Origin: Bacteroidales bacterium
GTDB lineage: Bacteria; Bacteroidota; Bacteroidia; Bacteroidales; F082
Length of the DNA: 13,247 bases
Direction: 5' to 3'
Assembly: GCA_900769945.1 (NCBI GenBank)
Contig: CAAGIO010000021.1
Span: 1 to 13,247 of the forward strand
The translations under genes were made by a program, and so were the position numbers. A model generated the notes under the pieces. That model was not told the DNA's origin and did no database searches. It saw only the letters and a program-made list of their open reading frames with translations. Shown in pieces: positions 1-8,238 of the stretch (position 1 is its first letter; each line of letters starts with the position of its first letter).

Positions 1-300
1 AGACTTCTTCAAAGGGAACAGGAGGAATGCGCTATATCATACAAACCCTAAGAAAGGTAACGCCAACTCATGGCATGCTGTTATCCGAGTTCCGAGGGAA
101 TGCCGGATAATTGCATACTCTTTAAGTTACGGTGTGGTAGAAAAATGGTAACGATGTGGCGTCCTTACTAATAGCCGTATGCAAATCTTTTCAGGATGCC
201 ATGATATTCATCGATACGGCGGTCGCGTAGGAAAGGCCACCATCTTCCTGACTTCGTCACTTGAAAATGTTGATTTTTTATTGCATTGATTGACAAATAG
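1..300. other. Gene-poor left edge with a possible truncated coding tail
   Basis: No convincing complete gene lies here. On the plus strand, one frame is open from base 2 to a stop at 149-151 and would give about 49 residues ending in SLSYGVVEKW. It could be the 3' end of a gene that starts outside the window. It has no motif I recognise and could be chance. The rest of the interval shows no tRNA, terminator or repeat that I can support, apart from the minus-strand fragment at 168-260 listed separately. Confidence 0.2.
168..260 (-). pseudogene. Possible remnant of a coding sequence (about 30 codons)
   Basis: Read on the minus strand, codons 260 to 168 give a short peptide rich in residues typical of folded proteins (SGRWWPFLRDRRIDEY, then ILKRFAYGY and a stop). 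The frame continues open upstream through an AT-rich, promoter-like sequence, but no good start or longer domain is visible. It may be the surviving C-terminal end of a gene whose body is lost, or chance. I do not recognise the family. Confidence 0.15.
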
Positions 301-311
301 TTATATCTTTG
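281..311 (+). promoter_or_regulatory. Bacteroidetes-type promoter reading rightward
   Basis: A TATCTTTG -7 box is at 304-311. A TTG at 281-283 lies 20 bases upstream, matching the Bacteroidetes primary-sigma pattern (TTTG, about 19-21 bases, TAnnTTTG). No credible gene follows in this direction. Transcription would enter the inverted repeat at 339-394 and then run antisense into the EF-hand gene. Confidence 0.4.
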
Positions 312-398
312 CGTACCCCATTTTTGTGGTATGCAATGACGAAGACAACAGCGACAACTTTTTTATTTTTCTGTTGTCCAAGGTTGTCATTCGTTGTC
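311..398. repeat. Small hairpin followed by a large imperfect inverted repeat built of GACAAC/GTTGTC
   Basis: Bases 311-334 can fold as a 10-pair stem with one mismatch and one G-T pair. Next, an arm at 339-358 (ACGAA, GACAAC, AGC, GACAAC) is the inverse of 373-394 (GTTGTC, CAAG, GTTGTC, A, TTCGT). The arms are separated by a T-rich 14-base loop, and a further GTTGTC lies at 393-398. The long stem has one internal loop and one bulge. It lies between a promoter-like sequence and the terminator of the EF-hand gene. It could be a structured leader, a small RNA or a protein-binding repeat. Confidence 0.5.
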
Positions 399-400
399 GT

Positions 401-432
401 AAAAAAAGCCCGGCATCAAAGTGGATACCGGG
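401..432 (-). terminator. Intrinsic terminator of the EF-hand gene
   Basis: On the minus strand a nine-pair stem (424-432 with 409-417, one G-T pair) with a six-base loop is followed directly by seven T residues (401-407). It begins about 22 bases after the stop codon of the minus-strand gene ending at 455, which is the expected place for its terminator. On the plus strand the hairpin has no T run after it, so it looks one-directional. Confidence 0.8.
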
Positions 433-454
433 TCTATTGTAGTGTAACAGATTG

Positions 455-2662
455 TTATTCAGTGAAATTTTCTGTTTCGGTTATCTCTATTGTATTTTCG
501 ATGGCATCGTCTTTTCCAAATGAGAACGGGCGTTTTTCTTCTGGTAAGATGAAATAAACTGCGCATGCCACACCACATATCAGCACGAGCCATAACAACA
601 GCTTCTTCCAGACGGGCATCTTTTTCTCAGCGAAAGGGTCTTTCGTTCTCACGATAGGATATTTCACCACGCTTGTAAGAGTCTGGCCGAAACGTACGTT
701 GATAAGTAGTTTGGCGTTGATAGCCCAGCCATTGGCGTTAAGCAGAGGCGAGAGGTTACGTTTGCGGAGCATCATGGCGGCCTTCAACATTGCGGGGCCT
801 GATATTATCAGCAGTATAGCGATGATAATCAGAGGCATCTGCCACCATGACAGGCTCAGGAAGCCCGTTGCAAGCTGTACGAGGAAGGTGCCAATAGTGC
901 CGAGCGCCATTCCTATCACGGCGAACAGTCCTAAGAACTTCGACATATCGAAAGGTTGTGCCTTCGCTGCTTCAGGAGTGCCGCCTGTGACAGAGGCGTT
1001 AGAGATGTTTGTTGTGGCGTTGCTTAACACCTTGCTGTCTTTTTCAGAAGCAAACTTATTGGTCTGTTCCTCAATGAAGTTAGCGAGTTTGCGGTAAGGC
1101 GAACAGAATGCCTGACGCACACTGATAGGGTTGTCTATGATTTTGGTGACGGTGGCGTCCCAGTCGAGTCCATCGCGGTCGTAAAATATTCCGTTCTTTC
1201 CCACCTTGATGTTACCTATGTCGCCGTCGGTGACTACAGCCGCAATAGCCATCGTAGCGTTCTTACTCTTGCATGTGCAGTCGCAATAAAGAATATACAT
1301 GCCGCTCAAGCTTGCCATCGCATTATGTTTCCCGGCATCAAACACCCTGATACACAAGTCACAACTGCGTTGGTCAATAAATAAGGTTCCTGCTTGGAAC
1401 ACTGCTTTCTTCTTGCCGGAATAGAAGTCGGAGAAAGTCACGAAGTTCTTTAATAACGTTGTGAAATCGCGATACAGATAAAGCAGTTTGCCTACGGAGT
1501 CGATGTCGTTCGAGACGGATTCGAGTGATTTGTCCTTGGCAACAAGTTCGAGCAGTTCTGCCTTGCGGTTTTCTTCAAGAATCTTTTTCGCTGTGTCGTA
1601 GCCTAAGCCTTCCACCTGTGTTCCTTTTTTTGCTCCCATCCAAGCGATGTACGGATTAAAGATGTTTTTAGCGTTAATCCATTGTTCTTCAGTGATATAT
1701 TCGGCATTTGGGAACAAGATGTCTAAAATATTTTTCTTTAGGTTGGAGAATGCTCCTGCCCATGCTGGGTTTATTCCGTTGTTAAGTTTGAGCCTGATGT
1801 CGGTGTTCACATGTGCGATAGGATATTTAGCTATCTCGTCGTTGCAGTCGGTAAGGTTTCTGTCGCTTATCTCGCTGATACGTGCTGCGGTGACATCGAG
1901 TACAGAGGCGCAGTCGATATTGAAGACGGACAGCTTGCAGCGCATGAAATAATCATCAATCTTGTCTTTAATGGTGTTGAGTGCTGCCAAGGCGTTTGCT
2001 GTATTGTCTCCAAAAGGGAAGATGTTGTCCTTGTCGTTTTCGCCGGCTTCTTTCCATGCTGTGAAGTCGGCAAGTGCGCCGAAGAAGCTCTCAATATGCG
2101 CGGCATTGACACCGGCTTCCCCGCTACGGTCGGTGACGGAGCCTATAGTGTTCTTACACAACGTGATAAGGTTCTGTAGCGCGGCATCATCAGCTGTTCT
2201 CTCCACTATCACCCCATCGCCGTTGAAACGTGTCTTTGCAAAGATTGCCATGCTGTCGGACACATCAACGATAGAGATGGAATCCTTCGTTGACTCAAGG
2301 TTCCTCAATATCTGCTGCGCTATATCATGGAGGCGTTTCCCTTCAGCGTTCTCAATATTAAAAGCTTCTAAAGGGATAAAAGAGTCATTGTTAAAAAGTA
2401 GGTCGGGGTTCTTTATTATAGAGACAAGCCATTGGGAGATAGCAACCACCTCATTAACATGTATCTTACCGTCGCCATTGCTGTCGATGTAGTTGAGGGT
2501 CTTTTGGTCGATGGCGAGACCTTTTGTCGGGCAGCTCAACGCCGTCCACATCTTCTGGTCGAGTTCGCCGAGATGCGCGATGTCCTGCCCATTTTCAATG
2601 TTTACGCGTGTGACACCGCCGATTGTAGAGAATTTCCAGTCGTATTTACCGTTTGATTTCAT
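455..2662 (-). CDS. EF-hand membrane protein of unknown function
   Basis: This 735-residue protein has one canonical EF-hand calcium-binding loop near its N terminus: Asp60, Asn62, Asp64, Gly65, Ile67 and Glu71. The N-terminal 80 residues resemble a Bacteroidetes family that I recognise only as EF-hand hypothetical proteins. The middle (about 80-570) is soluble-looking and without a known motif apart from a Cys-rich patch (YCDCTC). The C-terminal part has three hydrophobic segments, at about 578-602, 609-631 and 686-706, followed by an acidic tail. No signal peptide is seen, so the large N-terminal part is probably cytoplasmic and anchored by the C-terminal helices. The start at 2662 places the conserved N terminus at once. 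It has its own promoter (2775-2806) and terminator (401-432), so it is probably monocistronic. Calcium sensing is an inference from the loop alone. Confidence 0.85.
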   Translation of the reverse strand: MKSNGKYDWKFSTIGGVTRVNIENGQDIAHLGELDQKMWTALSCPTKGLAIDQKTLNYIDSNGDGKIHVNEVVAISQWLVSIIKNPDLLFNNDSFIPLEAFNIENAEGKRLHDIAQQILRNLESTKDSISIVDVSDSMAIFAKTRFNGDGVIVERTADDAALQNLITLCKNTIGSVTDRSGEAGVNAAHIESFFGALADFTAWKEAGENDKDNIFPFGDNTANALAALNTIKDKIDDYFMRCKLSVFNIDCASVLDVTAARISEISDRNLTDCNDEIAKYPIAHVNTDIRLKLNNGINPAWAGAFSNLKKNILDILFPNAEYITEEQWINAKNIFNPYIAWMGAKKGTQVEGLGYDTAKKILEENRKAELLELVAKDKSLESVSNDIDSVGKLLYLYRDFTTLLKNFVTFSDFYSGKKKAVFQAGTLFIDQRSCDLCIRVFDAGKHNAMASLSGMYILYCDCTCKSKNATMAIAAVVTDGDIGNIKVGKNGIFYDRDGLDWDATVTKIIDNPISVRQAFCSPYRKLANFIEEQTNKFASEKDSKVLSNATTNISNASVTGGTPEAAKAQPFDMSKFLGLFAVIGMALGTIGTFLVQLATGFLSLSWWQMPLIIIAILLIISGPAMLKAAMMLRKRNLSPLLNANGWAINAKLLINVRFGQTLTSVVKYPIVRTKDPFAEKKMPVWKKLLLWLVLICGVACAVYFILPEEKRPFSFGKDDAIENTIEITETENFTE

Positions 2663-2774
2663 ATATATTTTTTATAATTGCAAAAACAAATCTATTACAT
2701 CAGGATTGTGATAACGATGCGTCTTCCTCAAAACAAATTGAGAGTCAATTGATACCGCAAATATTATCAGAGGG

Positions 2775-2806
2775 CAAATATATAAAAATTCTTTCAATAT
2801 TTACAA
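2775..2806 (-). promoter_or_regulatory. Promoter of the EF-hand gene
   Basis: On the minus strand there is a TATATTTG -7 box (2775-2782), with a TTG (2804-2806) 21 bases upstream of it. This fits the Bacteroidetes promoter pattern. The predicted transcript start leaves a leader of roughly 100 bases before the ATG at 2662. The rest of the interval 2663-2887 is AT-rich and shows no gene or clear terminator for the phosphoesterase gene upstream. Confidence 0.6.
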
Positions 2807-2887
2807 GACGACAAAATTTATTCTATCTCACTGATAATTCATTCAACAAAGCCTTAATGTTGGACTAACGATGCATAACCACGGTCT

Positions 2888-3751
2888 TTATCCCACTTTG
2901 ATAAAGTCGTATTTGAATTCGTCGCCAACAGTGATAATGGTATAGAAGGCGTTAGGATAATGGTCTTCGATGGCGTCGAGGCGCAGATAGGTAACGCCTT
3001 TGAACACGGTGATGTCCCTGCTGTGAGAGTGTCCTTGAAGCACGAGGTCAACGCCGTAACGTGCGAAGAGGTCGGCCAAATCGTAAGTCTCCTCTAAGTT
3101 GAAGTTGCTTGTATGTCCTTGTGAGGAGTCTTTTTTGAAGAAATGAGTGTGGGTGAAGACGATAATATTTCTGAAGTCTTCTTTTGATTTCAGTGCCAGC
3201 AGGTTTTCGAGCCATTCGCGCTGTTTCACTCCGAGGGTGCCGCTGCTTGAGTCGAGGGCGACATAAAGGTCACGGAAGCCGCTTGGCGTCACCACCTCGA
3301 ACCAATATGTTGAGGTCTTGATATGAGAGAGGCATTCTTTCCATTGTTTGAAATAGACATCGTGATTTCCGGCGCAGTAATAAATCTTCCTGCCAGCATC
3401 GGTGACGGGGAGCACGTGTTCGAAGAAATAGTCGAAATGGCCCGTGGCATTGATGACATCACCAAGGCATAAAGAGAAAGGAGGCGCGAGGCTGTCGTTA
3501 AGGTAGTCGCTGACATATCTGTCGAGGTTGACGGTGGAGAAATCGACATGAACGTCTGTCATCACATAGAGGCTGTAGTCGTCGCTGTCAACGTGTATTT
3601 TGTCGTAGCCGTGTGTGTCGTTATAGGCCATCGACATCTCAAAACGCTCATCGGCTGACTCGCCCAAAGAATAGAACATCCCGACGTAATCGTAGTTTTT
3701 GTTGCAGGAGATGAGCAGCATTAAGGAGAAAAAGGCGGCAAGTCGTTTCAT
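2888..3751 (-). CDS. Calcineurin-like metallophosphoesterase lipoprotein
   Basis: A 287-residue predicted lipoprotein. A short signal sequence ends in a lipobox (LISC, Cys16), so the mature protein should be lipid-anchored and face the periplasm or the surface. The metallophosphoesterase motifs are present in order: DVH (Asp66, His68), GD (97-98), GNHD (128-131), HTH (His201, His203) and GHSH (240-243). These residues bind the two metal ions in this fold, so it should be a catalytically competent phosphoesterase. The substrate cannot be told from sequence; nucleotides, phospholipids or phosphodiesters are all possible. It follows the beta-barrel gene by three bases and is surely co-transcribed with it, which suggests that both act at the cell envelope. 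Confidence 0.88.
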   Translation of the reverse strand: MKRLAAFFSLMLLISCNKNYDYVGMFYSLGESADERFEMSMAYNDTHGYDKIHVDSDDYSLYVMTDVHVDFSTVNLDRYVSDYLNDSLAPPFSLCLGDVINATGHFDYFFEHVLPVTDAGRKIYYCAGNHDVYFKQWKECLSHIKTSTYWFEVVTPSGFRDLYVALDSSSGTLGVKQREWLENLLALKSKEDFRNIIVFTHTHFFKKDSSQGHTSNFNLEETYDLADLFARYGVDLVLQGHSHSRDITVFKGVTYLRLDAIEDHYPNAFYTIITVGDEFKYDFIKVG

Positions 3752-3754
3752 GGT

Positions 3755-4468
3755 TCAGAATTTATATGTTATGCCGGCTTTCATCCATACGGAATAGAAA
3801 GAGGCGACAAGGTGAAACATTCCAGAAGGCTTTAGTGAGCTTTCCGCCACGACACTCATCTTATTATTAATGTCGTATTTAGCGCCGAGCGACATGATAG
3901 GCTCCCACATCCTCTCGTATTCAAACTCGTTGAAGTCGGAGACGCAGACGAAGATATCCCAAGAGTTATCGAAGCCCCTGAGGGAGAGCATCACGCGGTA
4001 GAGAAAGTTGAAAGGCTCGGCAATGAAGTTGTCGGTGTCATGCCACTGCCGGTCCATGTCGTCGATGGCACGAGAGAAGAGGCCTACCTGAGCGGAGAGA
4101 TGCCTCATCTTCAAGCCGAGGCTAAAGGCGTAAACGAACTCGTATGTACGGTAATCCGGGAACAGACGCGTGTGCAACGTCCCATCAGCGAACAACGTCA
4201 GCTTGTCATTGAGCTTCAGGTGGGGAGACGCCGTGAGCCCAAAAGAGAAAGTGCTCCGGGAAAGAGCCTCGACGTTAAGATTCAAGTCTATATTATTGAT
4301 ATGCAATGCCCCTTTCATGTCCATGCCGCCGTAAAACAAGCGTGTGTTACTATATCCTCCGACAGCTTGGACAGAGATGTCCGAAGAAGAATCTCGTCCT
4401 GACGTCTGGGCAAAAAGACTGGCTGAAGAGATAACAAGTATCAGAAAAGCAATAATTTTCCTATTCAT
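3755..4468 (-). CDS. Outer-membrane beta-barrel protein
   Basis: A 237-residue secreted protein. An N-terminal signal peptide (about 1-20, LFA then Gln21) is followed by alternating hydrophobic and polar strands typical of a small beta barrel. It ends in Tyr-Lys-Phe; a C-terminal phenylalanine is a recognition feature for outer-membrane barrel assembly. I see no catalytic motif and cannot name a family. It is first in a two-gene unit with the phosphoesterase lipoprotein, three bases apart. Its promoter faces that of gldF across a short divergent region. Function unknown; it may be a pore or a scaffold for the lipoprotein. Confidence 0.82.
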   Translation of the reverse strand: MNRKIIAFLILVISSASLFAQTSGRDSSSDISVQAVGGYSNTRLFYGGMDMKGALHINNIDLNLNVEALSRSTFSFGLTASPHLKLNDKLTLFADGTLHTRLFPDYRTYEFVYAFSLGLKMRHLSAQVGLFSRAIDDMDRQWHDTDNFIAEPFNFLYRVMLSLRGFDNSWDIFVCVSDFNEFEYERMWEPIMSLGAKYDINNKMSVVAESSLKPSGMFHLVASFYSVWMKAGITYKF

Positions 4469-4485
4469 ATTGAAAAAATTCGATG

Positions 4486-4514
4486 CAAAGTTAATAAAAA
4501 GGTTCTTCCAACAA
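4486..4514 (-). promoter_or_regulatory. Promoter of the beta-barrel/phosphoesterase unit
   Basis: On the minus strand there is a TAACTTTG -7 box (4486-4493), with a TTG at 4512-4514, 18 bases upstream of it. It is close to the ATG at 4468, giving a very short leader. It lies back to back with the gldF promoter. Confidence 0.6.
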
Positions 4515-4547
4515 GAAAAATATTTACTCTAATTCCATAAAACTTTT

Positions 4548-4555
4548 TATCTTTG
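4548..4555 (+). promoter_or_regulatory. Promoter -7 box of the gldFG cluster
   Basis: A TATCTTTG box lies 25 bases before the gldF ATG at 4581. The -33 element is weak or absent in the AT-rich stretch upstream. It is divergent from the promoter of the beta-barrel unit, with only about 55 bases between the two -7 boxes, so the two operons may share control. Confidence 0.6.
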
Positions 4556-4580
4556 CAAAATTTCATAAATACAGATAAAG

Positions 4581-5312
4581 ATGTACGCTCTTTTCAGAAA
4601 AGAAATAAGTAGCTTCCTTAGTTCGCTCATAGGAATCACCGTGGTAGTGGTGTTTTTGCTCATCACGGGGCTGTTCTTATGGGTCTTCAAAAGTGATTTT
4701 AACATTTTATCATACGGATATGCGAGTCTCGACAGTCTGTTTGTGCTGGCACCGTGGGTGTTCTTGTTTCTTGTGCCTTCAGTGACGATGCGTTCGTTTG
4801 CGGAGGAGCGTCGCACGGGCACCATAGAGATGATACTGACAAAGCCGCTTTCCGACTGGCAGATAATAGGAGCGAAATATCTCGCTGGCATCGCCCTTGT
4901 CCTTCTGACGCTCATCCCCACCTTAATATATTATATCTCCGTCTCGAATCTTGCAATGCCGGCAGGCAACATAGACCATGGCGGGATATGGGGCTCGTAT
5001 ATCGGACTATTCTTCCTCAGCGCGGCGTTCGTCTCAATAGGCATCTTCTGCAGCTCTGTCACCGGCAACCAGATTCTCGCATTCATCTTGTCAGTGTTCC
5101 TCTGCGGATTCCTCTATATCGGCTTCGACCTGATATACTCCCTCGCCCTGTTCGGAAAGGTGGACCTCTTTATCCAACAGCTCGGAATGGCAGCGCATTA
5201 TTCCTCAATGAGCAGGGGCGTCATCGATACCCGCGACCTTATTTATTTCATTAGTGTTATCGCTTTGTTCTTAAGCCTGACGAAACTTTCATTGTCAAGC
5301 CGTAAATGGTAA
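4581..5312 (+). CDS. gldF: ABC-2 type permease GldF
   Basis: A 243-residue inner-membrane permease with about six hydrophobic segments (17-37, 51-68, 99-121, 137-159, 163-185, 219-238). The family signature is clear: RSFAEERRTGTIEMILTKPL (71-90) followed by SDWQ, and NIDHGGIWGSYIGLFFL (130-146). GldF is the transmembrane subunit of the GldA-GldF-GldG ABC complex. It was first found in gliding flavobacteria but is kept in many non-gliding Bacteroidetes, so gliding should not be concluded here. The transported substrate is unknown. The gene leads a three-gene cluster with gldG and a DUF4340 gene. No gldA ATPase gene is in the window, so the partner ATPase must be encoded elsewhere. Confidence 0.93.
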   Translation: MYALFRKEISSFLSSLIGITVVVVFLLITGLFLWVFKSDFNILSYGYASLDSLFVLAPWVFLFLVPSVTMRSFAEERRTGTIEMILTKPLSDWQIIGAKYLAGIALVLLTLIPTLIYYISVSNLAMPAGNIDHGGIWGSYIGLFFLSAAFVSIGIFCSSVTGNQILAFILSVFLCGFLYIGFDLIYSLALFGKVDLFIQQLGMAAHYSSMSRGVIDTRDLIYFISVIALFLSLTKLSLSSRKW

Positions 5313-5320
5313 GTAGTGTT

Positions 5321-7084
5321 ATGAAAAACAAAAGAAAAAATATAAAAAGAAACGAGATACTGTCGCTTGCCGTCACTGTGGCTATCATCGTTCTTATTAA
5401 TATTATCGGCTCTTTCGTCTATACTCGTTTCGACCTCACTTCCGAGAAACGCTATACCCTTTCCGACACCTCGAAGGAAATACTCAAAGACCTGAATGAC
5501 TACGTGTATTTCCGCGTCTATCTTGAAGGTGAGTTCCCGGCAGGATTCAAGAAGCTTAGGAAAGAGACGAAAGAGATGCTCGACGAGTTCCGCGCTTATA
5601 GCAAATTCATAGACTATGACTTCATCAACCCTTCTGAAAGTAACGACCCCGTGGAACGCAGCGACACATATAAGATGTTGTACCAGAACGGATTAAATTA
5701 TTATACCGAGACGGTACAGACTAACAGTGGAATGCAGCAGATAATGGTTTGGCCAGGCGTCATCATCACCTACCAAGAAAAAGAACTGCCTATTGACCTG
5801 CTCTCTGCACAATCGGGACAAAATAAGGAGACAATATTGAATAATTCATCACAAGACCTTGAATATAAACTCATTAGCGGTATAAAAGAGATAACCTCCG
5901 TTAACAAGCCATCGGTGGCCTTCCTCGAAGGTCATGGAGAACTCTCCGATGACGAGGTGTATGACATCGGACGCTCTATCTCATCAAGATACTCTGTCAA
6001 AAGAGTTGGCATCAATGAGCAGGTTAATGCGTTGACAACGAGAGACTACGACAAGGATAGCAACATCATCGTCAAACCCAAATTCGACGCCCTCATCATC
6101 GCAAAACCAACGACACCTTTCTCTGATAAAGACAAGTTCGTCATCGACCAATACATCATGCACGGTGGTAAGGTGATGTGGCTCATCGACCCTGTCAACG
6201 CCTCCATGGATAGCCTGAAGGATAAAGAGTCAACGATGGGACTCTCCGTTGACCTTAACTTAGACGACCAATTGTTTAAATACGGGATAAAGACGAAGAA
6301 GAACCTGCTTCTCTCTTATCCTTGCGCCAAGATAGGGTTAGTTACAGGTCATGGCAACAATATGCAGAGCATGCTTCTGCCATGGTATTACTTCCCACTG
6401 CTCAGCCCTGCATCAGACCACCCTATCGTAAGGAACCTTGAGACCGTCAAGGCTGATTTCGTAAGCTCCCTTGAACCAACGACTTCGGCCCCGGAAGTGC
6501 AGAAGATTCCATTGCTCAAGACCTCTGACTACACTAAGATTTCAAGCGCACCAGTATATATCTCCCTCGACATCCTTAACCAACGCCCTAACGCAAGCAT
6601 GTTCCCCCAAAAAGGACTGCCCACCGCCTTCCTCCTGAAAGGTAACTTCCGCTCCCTGTTTGAGAACCGGATGCCTACCGCTATCATCGAGTCGGAAGAG
6701 ATGGCATTCCGCGAGGAGAGCGAACCTAACTCTATGATTGTCATCGCTGATGGTGACATAATCAGAAACCAGTTCGCACAACTTGACTATGCAAAGAAAA
6801 ACAATGTCAGCGTCGGCGCCCCTCTGCCCCTCGGCTATGACCAATATACTAACAACACCTATGGGAATAAACAGTTTATCGAGAACGCCATCAGCTACCT
6901 CATCGATGGCGAAGGACTAATAAACGTCCGCTCCCGTGACCTGAAAATACGTCTTCTCGATATTAATAAAATAAACAACAATACAATAATCTGGCAGGTC
7001 CTTAACGTTGTGTTACCAAGTGCCTTGATGGTGCTTCTTGGCGTTTTACTTGCTTATATTAGAAAGAAGAAATATACAAAATAA
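5321..7084 (+). CDS. gldG: GldG-family ABC transport auxiliary protein
   Basis: The protein has 587 residues from the ATG at 5321. An in-frame ATG at 5306 would add five residues and overlap gldF by seven bases. I prefer 5321 because the protein then begins with the basic MKNKRKN stretch. An N-terminal membrane helix (about 15-33) is followed by the family hallmark FDLTSEKRYTLSD. A large periplasmic domain of the ABC-auxiliary type contains AFLEGHGELSDDE and HGGKVMWLIDPVNA. A C-terminal helix (about 560-580) and a basic tail end the protein. It should partner with GldF in the inner membrane, with its bulk in the periplasm. It overlaps the next gene by one base. Confidence 0.92.
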   Translation: MKNKRKNIKRNEILSLAVTVAIIVLINIIGSFVYTRFDLTSEKRYTLSDTSKEILKDLNDYVYFRVYLEGEFPAGFKKLRKETKEMLDEFRAYSKFIDYDFINPSESNDPVERSDTYKMLYQNGLNYYTETVQTNSGMQQIMVWPGVIITYQEKELPIDLLSAQSGQNKETILNNSSQDLEYKLISGIKEITSVNKPSVAFLEGHGELSDDEVYDIGRSISSRYSVKRVGINEQVNALTTRDYDKDSNIIVKPKFDALIIAKPTTPFSDKDKFVIDQYIMHGGKVMWLIDPVNASMDSLKDKESTMGLSVDLNLDDQLFKYGIKTKKNLLLSYPCAKIGLVTGHGNNMQSMLLPWYYFPLLSPASDHPIVRNLETVKADFVSSLEPTTSAPEVQKIPLLKTSDYTKISSAPVYISLDILNQRPNASMFPQKGLPTAFLLKGNFRSLFENRMPTAIIESEEMAFREESEPNSMIVIADGDIIRNQFAQLDYAKKNNVSVGAPLPLGYDQYTNNTYGNKQFIENAISYLIDGEGLINVRSRDLKIRLLDINKINNNTIIWQVLNVVLPSALMVLLGVLLAYIRKKKYTK

Positions 7085-8238
7085 TGAAAAAGAATACTTT
7101 AGCCATTATTATCGCGGCTTTTTTGCTCGTTATCGCAGGTGTACTTCTCTGGAATAACCGATATCTTACTACTATTCGTGGTGAAGCCGCTGATTTCACC
7201 GTTTATGACACAGCATCAATAACAAAACTCTTCTTCGCTGATAAGACGGGTAACCAGACATTGCTTCAACGTACAACAGAAGGCTGGACCGTCAATAACG
7301 AGTATCCCGCATCACAACGACAGGTCAATGATATTCTATATACTCTTAACAGGCTGAGAATCAAGATGCCGGTATCCCTCACAAACTCAGATAACGTCAT
7401 CACCCGAATGTCGGGAACACACACAAAAGTGGAGGTTTACCAGATTGTTCCCCGCATTAATCTATTTAATAAGGTGAAACTGTTCTATCACGAGGCATTA
7501 TCAAAAGTGTTTTATATAGGCGACGTGACCCAAGACAACAACGGCACATACGTCTTGAAAGAGGGCGCGGATAAGGCTTATATCGTCTTCCTCCACGGCT
7601 TCAGAGGCTTCATAAGCGCAAGGTTCTCGGCCAACCCTCTCGATTGGCGCGACCACCTCATCTTTAATGAACAACTCGGAGATATTGAATCTGTCACCGT
7701 CGAGTTTAACAAAGATAAGGATAACAGTTTCACTATCAAAGAGAACGGACGCTACCAATATTCGATGTCTCGACTTAACGGCAAGCCGGTGGAATTTGAC
7801 ACCCTCAGAGTCCTTAACCTCATGTCGTCTTTTAACAATATCCGTTTTGAAGCTTTCTTGAACGATGTGGAGCCAGCCCGCCGCGACTCCGTCATCAACT
7901 CGCCATTCAACCAACGTATCACTGTAGTGACAAAGGACGGAAAAACTAAAAGCGTAACCACTTACAACATGCTCACCAACGCAGATATGTACACATTTGA
8001 TAATGCTGAACTTGAAGACCCGGAAATAATGCAGATGGTTCAAGACCCTGACCATCAATATGCCTTGCTTAGCGAAGGTAATGAGTTCGTCCTTATTCAG
8101 GATTTCATCTTCAGCAAACTGCTCAAACCTGCCGACTATTATGAACGTGATTATGTAGAACCTGTCAAGGTGGTAACATTCAAAGAGTTAGAAACAATAG
8201 AGTCAAAAGATTTTAATGATTTACGATTCGATAGATAA
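7084..8238 (+). CDS. DUF4340 membrane-anchored protein
   Basis: A 384-residue protein with one N-terminal membrane helix (about 6-23) and a long periplasmic part. It has the features of DUF4340: a short beta-rich repeat around TKLFFADKTGNQTLLQR and WTVNNEYPAS, and later RFSANPLDWRD. Genes of this family commonly sit beside gldG-like genes, and it is thought to be an accessory part of the same ABC system; its exact role is not known. Its ATG overlaps the gldG stop (TAATG), indicating translational coupling. A weak hairpin (8244-8259) follows the stop, but no strong terminator is seen. Confidence 0.85.
   Translation: MKKNTLAIIIAAFLLVIAGVLLWNNRYLTTIRGEAADFTVYDTASITKLFFADKTGNQTLLQRTTEGWTVNNEYPASQRQVNDILYTLNRLRIKMPVSLTNSDNVITRMSGTHTKVEVYQIVPRINLFNKVKLFYHEALSKVFYIGDVTQDNNGTYVLKEGADKAYIVFLHGFRGFISARFSANPLDWRDHLIFNEQLGDIESVTVEFNKDKDNSFTIKENGRYQYSMSRLNGKPVEFDTLRVLNLMSSFNNIRFEAFLNDVEPARRDSVINSPFNQRITVVTKDGKTKSVTTYNMLTNADMYTFDNAELEDPEIMQMVQDPDHQYALLSEGNEFVLIQDFIFSKLLKPADYYERDYVEPVKVVTFKELETIESKDFNDLRFDR

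Noticed and set aside
309..557. Plus-strand ORF of 82 codons starting at TTG
   Set aside because: It overlaps the large inverted repeat, the terminator and the 3' end of the EF-hand gene, starts on TTG inside the promoter box, and has no recognisable domain.
699..2656. Several plus-strand ORFs inside the EF-hand gene
   Set aside because: They lie wholly antisense to a gene with a clear N-terminal family match, own promoter and terminator, and they show no domain.
4754..5254. Plus-strand ORF of 166 codons inside gldF
   Set aside because: It is a shadow frame of gldF, which has the expected length and all signature motifs.
7501..8058. Minus-strand ORF of 185 codons within the DUF4340 gene
   Set aside because: It is antisense to a well-supported gene in a tightly coupled operon and matches no known family.
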